From the NCBI GenBank assembly GCA_021804595.1, contig JAJZHH010000011.1:1-40911 (forward strand): 40,911 nt of DNA, given 5' to 3'. The translations under genes were made by a program, and so were the position numbers. Within the stretch, counting starts at the first letter, position 1; the number at the start of each line of letters is the position of its first letter. Source of the DNA: Pseudomonadota bacterium. GTDB taxonomy: Bacteria; Pseudomonadota; Gammaproteobacteria; Burkholderiales; Burkholderiaceae_C. Positions 1-10,102 of this stretch are shown piece by piece. Below the pieces are notes generated by a model. It saw nothing but the letters and a program-made list of their open reading frames with translations, searched no databases and was not told where the DNA came from.

Positions 1-77
<77 letters not shown>

Positions 78-88
78 AAAGACCGACC

Positions 89-117
89 ATTGTACGCGCG
101 TACATCGCCGCCGGCAA
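89..117 (-). promoter_or_regulatory. Sigma-70 promoter of the tRNA
   Basis: On the minus strand a -35 box TTGCCG (117-112) is followed by exactly 17 bases and a -10 box TACAAT (94-89). Transcription would start near position 82, five bases before the tRNA 5' end at 77. The promoter sits between the tRNA and the stop codon of the enoyl-CoA hydratase gene. Confidence 0.75.
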
Positions 118-123
118 GAGTTT

Positions 124-900
124 TTAACGATTCTCGAACTTCGGCGCCCGCTTGGCGAGGAATGCGTCCATGCCTTCCTTCTGGTCGTGCGTTGCGAACA
201 GGCTGTGGAAGGCGCGGCGCTCGAACAGCAGCCCGTCGGCCAGCGGCGCGCTGTACGCGCGGTTGACGCATTCCTTGGCCATCATCACGCTCTGCCGCGG
301 GAACGCGGCGATGGTGCGCGCGGTGTCCATCGCTTCGTCGAGCAGCCGGGCGGCCGGCACCACGCGCGACACCAGGCCGGAGCGTTCGGCTTCCTGCGCG
401 TCCATCATGCGTGCACTCAGCACCATGTCCATCGCCTTGGACTTGCCGACCGCGCGCGGCAGCCGCTGCGTGCCGCCGGCGCCGGGAATGATGCCGATCT
501 TGATTTCGGGCTGGCCGAAGCGGGCGTCGTCGGCGGCGATGATGAAGTCGCACATCATCGCCAGCTCGCAGCCGCCGCCGAGCGCGTAGCCGGCCACCGC
601 GGCGATCACCGGCTTGCGCACGCGCAGGATCTGCTCCCAGTTGCGGCTGATGAAATCCTCGCGCAGCACCTGGTCGAAGGTCTTCGGCGCCATCGCCGCG
701 ATGTCGGCGCCGGCGGCGAAGGCGCGCTCGCTGCCGGTCAGCACGATGCAGCCGATGTCGTCGTCGGCGTCGAATCGAGCCAGCGCCGCGCCGAGTTCGT
801 CCATCAGCGCGTCGTTCAGCGCGTTGAGCTGTTTGGGGCGGTGCAGGCGGATCAGCGCGACCGCGCCATCGGTTTCCAGCAACAGGTTTTCCGGGTTCAT
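124..900 (-). CDS. Enoyl-CoA hydratase/isomerase (crotonase family)
   Basis: This 258-residue protein is normal length for a crotonase. It adds water to trans-2-enoyl-CoA in beta-oxidation or a related acyl-CoA pathway in the cytoplasm. The oxyanion-hole segment ERAFAAGADI is at residues 59-67. The motif GYALGGGCELAMMCD carries Glu112, and GQPEIKIGIIPGAGGTQRLP carries Glu132; these match the two catalytic glutamates of classical hydratases (Glu144 and Glu164 in the rat enzyme), so hydratase chemistry is likely. The start codon overlaps the stop of the upstream peptidase gene (ATGA), and a strong AAGGAGA ribosome site lies just before it. The exact acyl substrate cannot be told; a PaaF-like role in phenylacetate breakdown is possible, but no paa neighbours are present. 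Confidence 0.93.
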   Translation of the reverse strand: MNPENLLLETDGAVALIRLHRPKQLNALNDALMDELGAALARFDADDDIGCIVLTGSERAFAAGADIAAMAPKTFDQVLREDFISRNWEQILRVRKPVIAAVAGYALGGGCELAMMCDFIIAADDARFGQPEIKIGIIPGAGGTQRLPRAVGKSKAMDMVLSARMMDAQEAERSGLVSRVVPAARLLDEAMDTARTIAAFPRQSVMMAKECVNRAYSAPLADGLLFERRAFHSLFATHDQKEGMDAFLAKRAPKFENR

Positions 901-2708
901 CGTGTCTCCTTCGTCGTTTCGGTGGATGGGGTGCCGTCGAGCCAGGCGCGGCGCCGGCGCAGCGCCGCGGCGCCGGCGCGCGGCGCCAGCTCAAGCTGCA
1001 CCGGGCCGGGGGCCGGTGCGGCCAGCGGCGCGGCCAGCTCGAGCAGCCGCGCGTCGCGCATCAGGTGCACGCGCCAGACGTCGCCGGCGCGCGCGCGGGC
1101 GTGGCGCCGGCGCAGCGCGTCGACGCTGGCGCGCTCGCCGTCGATCGCGATCAGCAGGTCGCCGGGGGCGAGTCCGGCGCGTTGCGCCCACGACTCGCTG
1201 AGCACCTGGCGCACCAGCGGCCAGCCCTGCGCGTCGTCGAGTTTCAGGCCCAGGCTGGCCAGCGCGTCGGCTTCGCCGTGGCGCCAGCTTACGCCGAACG
1301 CGGCCAGCAGCCGGCGCAGCGGCAGCTCGGCGCAGCCGTCGACATGGCGCGCGAACAGCCGGCGCAGGTCCAGTCCGCTGACTTCGCGCAGCAGCGCCGG
1401 CAGCTCGTCCTCGGTCACGCCGGCGCTGCCGGCGGCGCCGTGGCGCCGCCACAGCGTGCGCATCACGTCGTCGAGCGTCGCCGCGCTGCGCCGGCGCAGC
1501 GTCAGGTCCAGCGTCAGCGCGAACAGCGCGCCCTGGGTGTAATAGCTGACGGTCGCGTTGGCGCTGTTCGCGTCGGGGCGGTAATACTTGATCCAGGCGT
1601 CGTAACTGGCCTCGCGCAGCGTCTGCACCTGGCGCCCCGGCGCGCCGAGCACCGCGTCGACGGTGCGAGCCAGCGTCTGCAGGTACTGGGCGTCGTCGAT
1701 CAGTCCGGCGCGGCGCAGCAGCAAGTCGTCGTAGTACGAGGTGAAGCCCTCGAACAGCCACAGCAGGCCGGTCGGGTTCTCGCGCTCCAGGTCCGGCGGG
1801 TTCAGCGCCGCCGGGCGGATGCGCTTGACGTTCCAGGCGTGGAAGTACTCGTGGCTGCACAGGCCGAGCAGGCGGCGGTAGCCGGCGCTGCGCGCGCCGT
1901 CGCGCGGGTGCGGCAGGTCGGCGTCGGCGCAGATCAGCGCGGTGCTGTCGGCGTGCTCGAGGCCGCCGTAGCCGCCGGCGGCCGACGGCATGGTCAGGAA
2001 GGCGTAGCGCGCGAACGGGGCGCGCCGGCGGCGAGGCTCGAACAGTGCGATCGTCGCTTCGCAGACGCGCTTGATGTCGTCGCGCAGCAGCTTGCGGTCG
2101 AGCTGCAGCCGCGCGGCCTGATCGAATACGAGCTCGTGCGGCGTGCCGTGTGCGCGCAGCGGCACGCGCAGCAGGTCGCCGATCAGCACCGGGTGGTCGG
2201 CCAGCGCGTCGTAGGATCCGGCGCGGTAGCTGCCGAAGCCGCGCGCGTCGACGTCGGCGGCGGCCAGCGTCGTCGCCACCTGCCAGTGCGGCGCCGGCGC
2301 CGGCGGCTCGATGCGCAGCTGATGCGCGTCGTGCTCGCGCCCGTGCACCGCGAGCAGCAGGCACGGCGGGTTGAAGAACGCGCGCGACGCGTCCAGGTAC
2401 GCGGTGCGCACCGAGGCGTCGTGCGCGTGCACGCTCCAGCGCAGCGTCAGCGGCCCGCGGCAGGCGGCGGCACGCCAGCGGTTCTTCGTCACCTTGGTCA
2501 GCGCCAGCGGCCGCCCGCCGCAGCGGGCCTCGATGGCGACGACGTGCTTGGCGAACTCGCGCACCAGGTAGCTGCCCGGGATCCACACCGGCAGCCAGAA
2601 TTCCTGGCCCTGCGGGTCCGGGTCGTCGAGTTCGAGCTCGACGTCGAACAGATGGGCGTGCTGGCGTCGCAGCTGCACGGTGTAGCGGAGGACGGGTCGG
2701 TCGGACAT
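897..2708 (-). CDS. M61-family metallopeptidase with C-terminal PDZ domain
   Basis: The 603-residue protein has the layout of the M61 (glycyl aminopeptidase) family: an N-terminal beta-rich domain opening with MSDRPVLRYTVQL, a thermolysin-like catalytic domain, and a C-terminal PDZ domain with LGLKLDD and GLAPGDLLIAIDGE. The zinc site is visible as HEYFHAWN (HEXXH), with the third ligand in LFEGFTSYYDD downstream. No signal peptide is visible, so it probably works in the cytoplasm on peptides. I chose the ATG at 2708 because family members begin near this point; an in-frame ATG at 2741 would add 11 residues, and neither start has a clear ribosome site. It is translationally coupled to the enoyl-CoA hydratase by a 4-bp overlap. 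The peptide substrate is not known. Confidence 0.88.
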   Translation of the reverse strand: MSDRPVLRYTVQLRRQHAHLFDVELELDDPDPQGQEFWLPVWIPGSYLVREFAKHVVAIEARCGGRPLALTKVTKNRWRAAACRGPLTLRWSVHAHDASVRTAYLDASRAFFNPPCLLLAVHGREHDAHQLRIEPPAPAPHWQVATTLAAADVDARGFGSYRAGSYDALADHPVLIGDLLRVPLRAHGTPHELVFDQAARLQLDRKLLRDDIKRVCEATIALFEPRRRRAPFARYAFLTMPSAAGGYGGLEHADSTALICADADLPHPRDGARSAGYRRLLGLCSHEYFHAWNVKRIRPAALNPPDLERENPTGLLWLFEGFTSYYDDLLLRRAGLIDDAQYLQTLARTVDAVLGAPGRQVQTLREASYDAWIKYYRPDANSANATVSYYTQGALFALTLDLTLRRRSAATLDDVMRTLWRRHGAAGSAGVTEDELPALLREVSGLDLRRLFARHVDGCAELPLRRLLAAFGVSWRHGEADALASLGLKLDDAQGWPLVRQVLSESWAQRAGLAPGDLLIAIDGERASVDALRRRHARARAGDVWRVHLMRDARLLELAAPLAAPAPGPVQLELAPRAGAAALRRRRAWLDGTPSTETTKETR

Positions 2709-2779
2709 CGGGTTCAGGCTGGAGCGGGCGCCTCGCCACATGCTAATCTGGGCCGATTCAGCGCGCGAGGAGAGCAGCC

Positions 2780-3568
2780 GTGGACCGTGACGTGTTCAGC
2801 GAGATCGCCGGCCATGCCGGTGCCGGCTCGCCGTCGCTCGTCTACCAGCCGCAAGTGCAGTACCCCGGCGGCGAGCTCGTCGGCCTCGAGGTGCTGTTTC
2901 GCTGGCGTGCCGACAACGCGCCGCGGCGCCATTCGCCGCTGACCTTCCTGCCGCGGCTGACGCCGTCGCAGACCAGCGAGCTGTTCTTCTGGGTCGTCGA
3001 CGAATCGGTGTCGGAAGCGCGCGTGCTGTCGAACTGGACCGGCTGGCGCGGCCATCTGTCGGTCAACATCGAGGCCGACCAGCTCGGCGACCCGGAGCTG
3101 GTCCAGCGCATCGAGCAGGTCGCGTTGCGCAACCAGTGGGCGCCCGAGCGGCTGATCATGGAAGTCACCGAGCGGCGGCCGATCCCGGTGTTCCCCAGCG
3201 TGATGCGCAACATCCAGGCCTTGCAGCAGGCCGGCATCCAGATCGCGATGGACGATTTCGGCGAAGGCTACGCGTCGTTCGAATACCTGAAGCGGCTGAG
3301 CCCGTCGCAGATCAAGATCCCGGCCGGATTCACCGGCGACCTGCGCGGCGACCGGCGCAACGAGGAAATCGTCCGTGCGCTGCTCGGGCTGGCGCAGCGG
3401 CTCGACGTCAAGGTCGTCGCCGAAGGCGTCGAGTCGGTCGAGAGCGCCGACGCGCTGCACGCGCTGGGCGTGCGCGTGATGCAGGGCTATCTGTTCGGCG
3501 AGCCGCGCGAGCTCGAGGACTGGGCGCAGTTCCTGAACCAGGACGGCAGGCTGCTGGCCCAGCCCTGA
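2780..3568 (+). CDS. Stand-alone EAL-domain protein (c-di-GMP phosphodiesterase-like)
   Basis: The 262-residue protein is a single EAL domain with no sensor, receiver or membrane part. EAL enzymes cut cyclic di-GMP to pGpG using Mg2+ or Mn2+. The signature reads EVL instead of EAL (GLEVLFRW), keeping the metal-binding Glu. Also present are VNIE (Asn), MEVTE (Glu), MDDFGEGYASFEYLKRL (Asp-Asp pair), VVAEGVES and MQGYLFGEP. The usual KID triplet reads KIP (QIKIPAGFTGDL), so the Lys is kept but the following Asp is lost. Activity is plausible but not certain. Translation starts at GTG 2780 behind GAGGAGAG. It is divergent from the M61 peptidase, with about 70 bp between, and convergent with the dienelactone-hydrolase gene. 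Confidence 0.85.
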   Translation: MDRDVFSEIAGHAGAGSPSLVYQPQVQYPGGELVGLEVLFRWRADNAPRRHSPLTFLPRLTPSQTSELFFWVVDESVSEARVLSNWTGWRGHLSVNIEADQLGDPELVQRIEQVALRNQWAPERLIMEVTERRPIPVFPSVMRNIQALQQAGIQIAMDDFGEGYASFEYLKRLSPSQIKIPAGFTGDLRGDRRNEEIVRALLGLAQRLDVKVVAEGVESVESADALHALGVRVMQGYLFGEPRELEDWAQFLNQDGRLLAQP

Positions 3569-3582
3569 CGCAGTGAGCCAGC

Positions 3583-3597
3583 CCCCGCGCGGCGGGG
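3583..3597. terminator. Short GC hairpin between convergent genes
   Basis: A 6-bp stem (CCCCGC/GCGGGG) with a 3-base loop lies in the 33-bp gap between the convergent EAL and dienelactone-hydrolase genes. There is no T-run on either side, so termination here is only suggested by position. Confidence 0.3.
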
Positions 3598-3601
3598 CCG
3601 T

Positions 3602-4264
3602 TCAGCCGACGTGGCGGGTGAAGAAGTCGACGCTGCGCTGCTGCGCCAGCGCGGCCGCCGGCGCGTCGTACGCGGCGCGGGCGTCGCAGTTGAAGCCGTG
3701 GTCGGCGTCGTAGACGAAGAACTCGGCGTCGGGGTTGGCGCGCCGCACGGTGTCGCGGTCGGCTTCGCCGATGTGGGCGTCGCGCAGCGCGTAGTGGAAC
3801 ATCAGCGGCGCCTGCGCCGGCTCGCCGGCGACCTGGGCGTTGCGTCCGCCGTAGTAGCTGACCGCCGGCAGCGCCAGCCGGATCGCCGCCAGGTAGGCGA
3901 TGGTGCCGCCCCAGCAATAGCCGACGACGCCGACGCGGCCGGCGTCGGCCAGCGCGGCCGCGGCGGCCTGCACGCCGGCCAGCGCGCGCTCGAAGCCCAG
4001 CGCCTGCACCAGCTCGAGCCCGTGGCGCATGCCGTCGGCGTCGTAGCCGAGTTCGACGTCGCGTTCGACGACGTCGAACACCGCCGGCGCGAGCGCGCGC
4101 CAGCCGGCCGCCGCGTAGCGGTCGACGACGCTGCGGATGTGCGCGTTGACGCCGAAGATCTCCTGCACGACGACGATGCCGCCGCGCGGCTTGCCGGCCG
4201 GCTCGGCGAGGTAGGCGCCGATGTCGTGGCCATCGGCGGTGCGCAGCGTGAGGGTCTTGCCCAT
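3602..4264 (-). CDS. Dienelactone hydrolase family protein
   Basis: This 220-residue alpha/beta hydrolase matches the dienelactone hydrolase family in length. The Cys nucleophile is in GYCWGG (Cys117), the acid is probably Asp162 (ALRDAHIG), and the base is His189 (DADHGFN). Glu35 in QEIFGVN corresponds to the Glu that tunes the Cys in the Pseudomonas enzyme. True dienelactone hydrolases act in chlorocatechol degradation, but many chromosomal paralogues act on other esters or lactones. No aromatic-degradation genes lie nearby, so the substrate is unknown. It begins with ATG behind a strong AAGGAGA site and appears to be monocistronic. Confidence 0.9.
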   Translation of the reverse strand: MGKTLTLRTADGHDIGAYLAEPAGKPRGGIVVVQEIFGVNAHIRSVVDRYAAAGWRALAPAVFDVVERDVELGYDADGMRHGLELVQALGFERALAGVQAAAAALADAGRVGVVGYCWGGTIAYLAAIRLALPAVSYYGGRNAQVAGEPAQAPLMFHYALRDAHIGEADRDTVRRANPDAEFFVYDADHGFNCDARAAYDAPAAALAQQRSVDFFTRHVG

Positions 4265-4323
4265 GGGGTCTCCTTGACGATCGATGACGGGAAGCGTCCC
4301 GTCATTGTCGCGGCAACGCCCGA

Positions 4324-7209
<2,886 letters not shown>

Positions 7210-7524
7210 GAGCACCTTCGGGCCAACCCGCAACTATATCGGCAGCGTGGCGTTCAGGGGCAGCCCCGTGCTTCGCGCGGGGACTGAAGTGCGCCGCGAG
7301 ATCGCGAAGATTTGACGCCGAATTGATGCGAATGGAAACGAATGCGGCAAAATCCGGCCGTCCCTGCGTCGCGGGCGAGGTCGACGCCAACTCCGCCGCA
7401 CGGCGCAAGGGCGTGGCCAGCGCGGTATCGCGCGGCCTTCGTACAGGGTCAAGGATCGCGCGCCGTGCCCGACACGCTATCCTTGCGCGATTCGCGCCAC
7501 GAGCGCCTCTTCCTGGAACGAACC
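7210..7524. other. Divergent uvrA-ssb intergenic region
   Basis: This 315-bp spacer must hold the promoters of both uvrA (leftward) and ssb (rightward). It contains a GC hairpin (CCCCG...CGGGG near 7264-7283) and a TTGACG at 7312-7317 that could be a -35 box for ssb, though no good -10 lies 16-18 bases downstream. I looked for a CTGT-N8-ACAG SOS box and did not find one. ORFs that run through it in frame with ssb lack a good start and look like chance readings. Confidence 0.5.
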
Positions 7525-8010
7525 ATGGCCTCCGTCAACAAAGTCATCCTGATCGGCAACCTCGGTCGCGACCCCGAAGTGCGCTACGCGCCGTCGGGCG
7601 CCGCGGTGTGCAACGTCTCGCTGGCGACGACCCGGCAGTGGAAGGACAAATCGGGCGAGAAGCGCGAGGAGACCGAATGGCACCGCGTCGTGTTCTACGA
7701 CCGTCTGGCCGAAATCGCCGGTGAATACCTGAAGAAGGGCCGCTCGGTCTACGTCGAAGGCCGCCTGAAGTACGGCAAGTACACCGACAAGGACGGCAAC
7801 GAGCGCTACACGACCGACGTCATCGCCACCGAGATGCAGCTGCTCGGCGGTCGTGAAGGCGGTGGCAGCAGTGAAGAAGGCGGCAGCGGCGGCGGCTACA
7901 CGCGCAGCCGCGAGGCGGCACGCCCGGCCTCGGCGCCGGCGTCGCGCGCGGCCAAGCCCGAGCCCGCCGCCGGCAGCTTCGACGACATGGACGACGACAT
8001 CCCGTTCTGA
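7525..8010 (+). CDS. ssb: Single-stranded DNA-binding protein
   Basis: SSB coats single-stranded DNA as a tetramer during replication, recombination and repair and recruits partners through its C-terminal tip. The 161-residue protein starts [21 protein letters not shown] and has an OB-fold to about residue 110, including the [21 protein letters not shown] segment. A Gly/Ser/Ala-rich linker follows, and the acidic tip DMDDDIPF is the conserved partner-binding motif. The ATG at 7525 is the family start; an upstream ORF extension is spurious. A clear intrinsic terminator follows at 8039-8065, so it is a single-gene unit. Confidence 0.97.
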   Translation: MASVNKVILIGNLGRDPEVRYAPSGAAVCNVSLATTRQWKDKSGEKREETEWHRVVFYDRLAEIAGEYLKKGRSVYVEGRLKYGKYTDKDGNERYTTDVIATEMQLLGGREGGGSSEEGGSGGGYTRSREAARPASAPASRAAKPEPAAGSFDDMDDDIPF

Positions 8011-8038
8011 TCGGCAGCAAGCGAGGTCGGACACAAGC

Positions 8039-8065
8039 CCGCGCCCCTGGAGGCGCGGTTTTTTT
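8039..8065 (+). terminator. Intrinsic terminator of ssb
   Basis: A 7-bp GC stem (CCGCGCC/GGCGCGG, 8039-8058) with a 6-base loop is followed by seven T residues at 8059-8065, about 30 bp after the ssb stop. Confidence 0.88.
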
Positions 8066-8285
8066 CGTCCCTACTTTTCGCCCCTGCACCACGCCGGCGG
8101 ATCCTCCTGTTCGCGGCGCCAGCTCCGCGCGACACCCGGCGGGAACTTCCGGCGTCGATGGCAGTCCGATGCCAGGATGCCGACGCCGTACACCGGACGA
8201 CTGGCTCGATCGGAGCCCAAGCGACTTTCCATGGCACTCGCGCGCTATGCGGCCACTTCGAAAACCAGCAATTCAAGAACTAAGC

Positions 8286-8795
8286 ATGAACCGCGCCGGG
8301 TCGGTCACGCGTTTGCCCGCCGGCGCTTCACGCGCGCGTCCACGCGCGCGTCCACGCACTTGGGCCGCTTGGTGGAGAATCTATGCGCTACGCGTCGCGT
8401 GGTACCCGATGCTGCTGGCGCTTGCCGTGGCTGCTCCCGGCCAACTGCTTGAGCCGGTGCTGTCGTACCTCGGCGGACTGATCAGCTTGCGCGTGCTGGG
8501 CTGGCTTGGCGTCAATCCCTTGCATGACCTCGAACTCGGCGACGACGAGCCCGTGACGCGAACCGTCGTCGTGCTGCTCGCCAGCTTCGGGCTGATCGCG
8601 CTCGGCATCGTCGTGGCTGGACAGTGTCTGCGCAGCCCGACCGTGTTCAGTACCGGCGCGGTGGTGGTGCTGGCCGTCGTCGGCAGCGGGCTGCGCTTGC
8701 GCGAAGCGCATGGCCGCTACTTGCTGCGCCTGCAGGACAGCCGGTCGGGTGGGGGCACCGGCGAGGATGACGCGTCAGCTGGCTCCTCGCGATGA
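8286..8795 (+). CDS. Small membrane protein of unknown function (left copy)
   Basis: I do not recognise a named family. From the ATG at 8286 it has 169 residues, with an Arg-rich, low-complexity start (part of it a duplicated 12-bp unit). About three hydrophobic segments follow: WYPMLLALAVAAPGQLLEPVL, TVVVLLASFGLIALGIVVAG and VFSTGAVVVLAVVGSGLRL. The tail is polar, Gly/Ser-rich (SRSGGGTGEDDASAGSSR). The start is uncertain; an in-frame ATG at 8169 is also open and no strong ribosome site is seen. An almost identical copy of everything after the Arg-rich part lies at 12140-12600. The 3' end overlaps a convergent gene by 21 bp in both copies. This copy keeps its native upstream side, so it is the one more likely to be expressed. 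Confidence 0.55.
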   Translation: MNRAGSVTRLPAGASRARPRARPRTWAAWWRIYALRVAWYPMLLALAVAAPGQLLEPVLSYLGGLISLRVLGWLGVNPLHDLELGDDEPVTRTVVVLLASFGLIALGIVVAGQCLRSPTVFSTGAVVVLAVVGSGLRLREAHGRYLLRLQDSRSGGGTGEDDASAGSSR

Positions 8796-9030
8796 GGCGT
8801 TCCGGTCTTGCGCCGCCCGCTCCTCGGCAACCTGCCGGTTGTGCTCGAGTTGCGCAAGCGGATGGCGCAGCGCGACCATCGACACCATCAGCGCACTTTG
8901 CAAGGCGGCCGCTGAGCAGCCGCCCGAAGCGGCAAGGTGGAAAGCCAGGAACCCGGTGGCCAAGGCCAATAGCGCGGTGCCCGCTGCCGTCGTGGCCGGC
9001 GACAGCGTGGTGCGTGGCGTGAATCGGTTC
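8323..9030. repeat. Left copy of a ~700-bp direct repeat
   Basis: From GCGCTTCACGCGCGCGTCC to GTGAATCGGTTC this block matches 12140-12829 almost base for base. It is 18 bp longer than the right copy: one extra 12-bp unit (ACGCGCGCGTCC), 9 extra bases near 8918, and 3 fewer bases near 8966. It holds the whole body of the plus-strand membrane-protein gene and the 3' part of the convergent gene. At 9031 the similarity stops abruptly at an IS5/IS1182-type fragment. Confidence 0.92.
8775..9030 (-). pseudogene. 3' fragment of the convergent membrane-protein gene (left copy)
   Basis: This is the C-terminal part, about 84 residues (from NRFTPRTTLSPATTAAG to DRNASSRGAS), of the protein encoded in full at 12580-12987. 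The N-terminal half is missing because the sequence joins transposase-derived DNA at 9031. Compared with the right copy it carries two small in-frame indels (ASGGCSAAA against AGSAAA, and one lost Ala), which suggests drift after loss of function. The open frame runs on into the IS fragment to an ATG at 9080, but that start is not native. Confidence 0.75.
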
Positions 9031-9314
9031 GCGGACCCGCGGATCAGCAAGTTGTCGTAGAGCCGCCTACAAGCGGCCACTCTCTGCGGATGCTTATAGC
9101 ACCTGCAGCAGCAACGCTCGAATAAGCTTCACCCACGCGATGCTCGGCCGGCCGCCCTTCACTACCGACGCGTACATCGCCGCGAGCTTGGCCCCATCTT
9201 GGCCAGCGCTGCCGTTTGTACATACAGGCACGGGTTGGGCGCACGTGCCAGCATGAACTCGTCGAGCCTCACCGCGCTGGACAAGACATCGTTGTAGCTG
9301 GCGGCGCCTCGCAT
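9031..9314 (-). mobile_element. IS5/IS1182-type transposase remnant (N-terminal part, frameshifted)
   Basis: On the minus strand a start-like MRGAASYNDVL (from 9314) and SAVRLDEF is followed, after a disturbed stretch, by ALAKMG. After a frameshift comes AKLAAMYASVVKGGRPSIAW and then VKLIRALLLQVL. The next bases once read roughly YSIRSERRLYDNLL but now contain a stop and indels. The GRPSI...LIRALLLQVLYSIRSER core is characteristic of the N-terminal region of IS5-superfamily transposases. The DDE catalytic region and both terminal inverted repeats are absent. The element is dead and truncated at 9031, where it meets the direct repeat. Confidence 0.8.
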
Positions 9315-9436
9315 CCGGCTTCCCTCAACCTCATGCTTCGTCGGCCCCCATCGCCCATCCTTGCCGAACCGTGCTCGATGCACGACTGCTGCACAGCATC
9401 CTTAGCCCATTGCGCTGACCAATCCCTCGCGCCGGC

Positions 9437-10102
9437 TTAGTTCGTGAACGTTCCGGGCGGCAGCAAAATAGCCCGAACTGGAGATGCATCTGCTCCACAC
9501 AAGCGCAGTGGAAGCGCGATCAAATCGTAGCTCCCAGGCGTAACCTTATGCAGGTCGAGGCCTTCCAGGATTGACATCCCGTTGGTGGAAATGGCGCGAT
9601 GGGCCGACAGATCCAGGGAGTTTGCAGGGTCGATCGATGGGGTATCGATACCTACAAGCACAACTCCGGCTTTCGCTAAGGCGCCCACCAGGCCTGCCGA
9701 CAGCGCTGTGAACTGTTGCTGCCATAAGGTGTCATCGTTCACGCTATCGGTCCGGAAAAGGACGCGCTGCGTGCCCGGCGCGATGGTCGGCAGATCGCCC
9801 TCGGTGAGTAAGCCCAGGGGACACTTTGGTGCGGCCGCGATGACCTCGCACTTGCCCAAATAGCGCCAGAGGTCTACATCGTCGATACTCTTCCCCGCAC
9901 AGTCATAGTGGATCGGGGCGTCCGCGTGAGCTCCGACATGGAGCGTACTGGTGATGGAGGAGACAAGCAGATAGGTGCCTTCCTGCCCGAACTGTTTGCG
10001 CCGTATGAGGCGCATAGGTTGGTCTCCAGGGAATACCGCACTGTCCTCGCTGACGCATGGCGAAATGTCGATCAAGTTCGCCCGTAGCTTGTCGATGTTC
10101 AT
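9437..10102 (-). CDS. kynB: Arylformamidase (KynB-like cyclase-family hydrolase)
   Basis: The 221-residue protein resembles bacterial kynurenine formamidase, which hydrolyses N-formyl-kynurenine to kynurenine and formate in tryptophan breakdown. The metal-binding motif HVGAHADAPIHY spans residues 55-66 (His55, His59, Asp61, His65; the family usually has HxGTHxDxPxH, so Thr is Ala here). VGIDTPSIDPANSLDLSAHRAI and the ending YDLIALPLRLCGADASPVRAILLP are also family features. The start overlaps the stop of the membrane-protein gene by 4 bp, so it is the last gene of a three-gene unit. Codon use is less GC-rich than flanking core genes. No tryptophan dioxygenase or kynureninase lies nearby, so a role in a biosynthetic cluster rather than catabolism is possible. 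Confidence 0.8.
   Translation of the reverse strand: MNIDKLRANLIDISPCVSEDSAVFPGDQPMRLIRRKQFGQEGTYLLVSSITSTLHVGAHADAPIHYDCAGKSIDDVDLWRYLGKCEVIAAAPKCPLGLLTEGDLPTIAPGTQRVLFRTDSVNDDTLWQQQFTALSAGLVGALAKAGVVLVGIDTPSIDPANSLDLSAHRAISTNGMSILEGLDLHKVTPGSYDLIALPLRLCGADASPVRAILLPPGTFTN

Noticed and set aside
7210-7524. SOS (LexA) box between uvrA and ssb
   Set aside because: I found no CTGT-N8-ACAG or close variant by eye.
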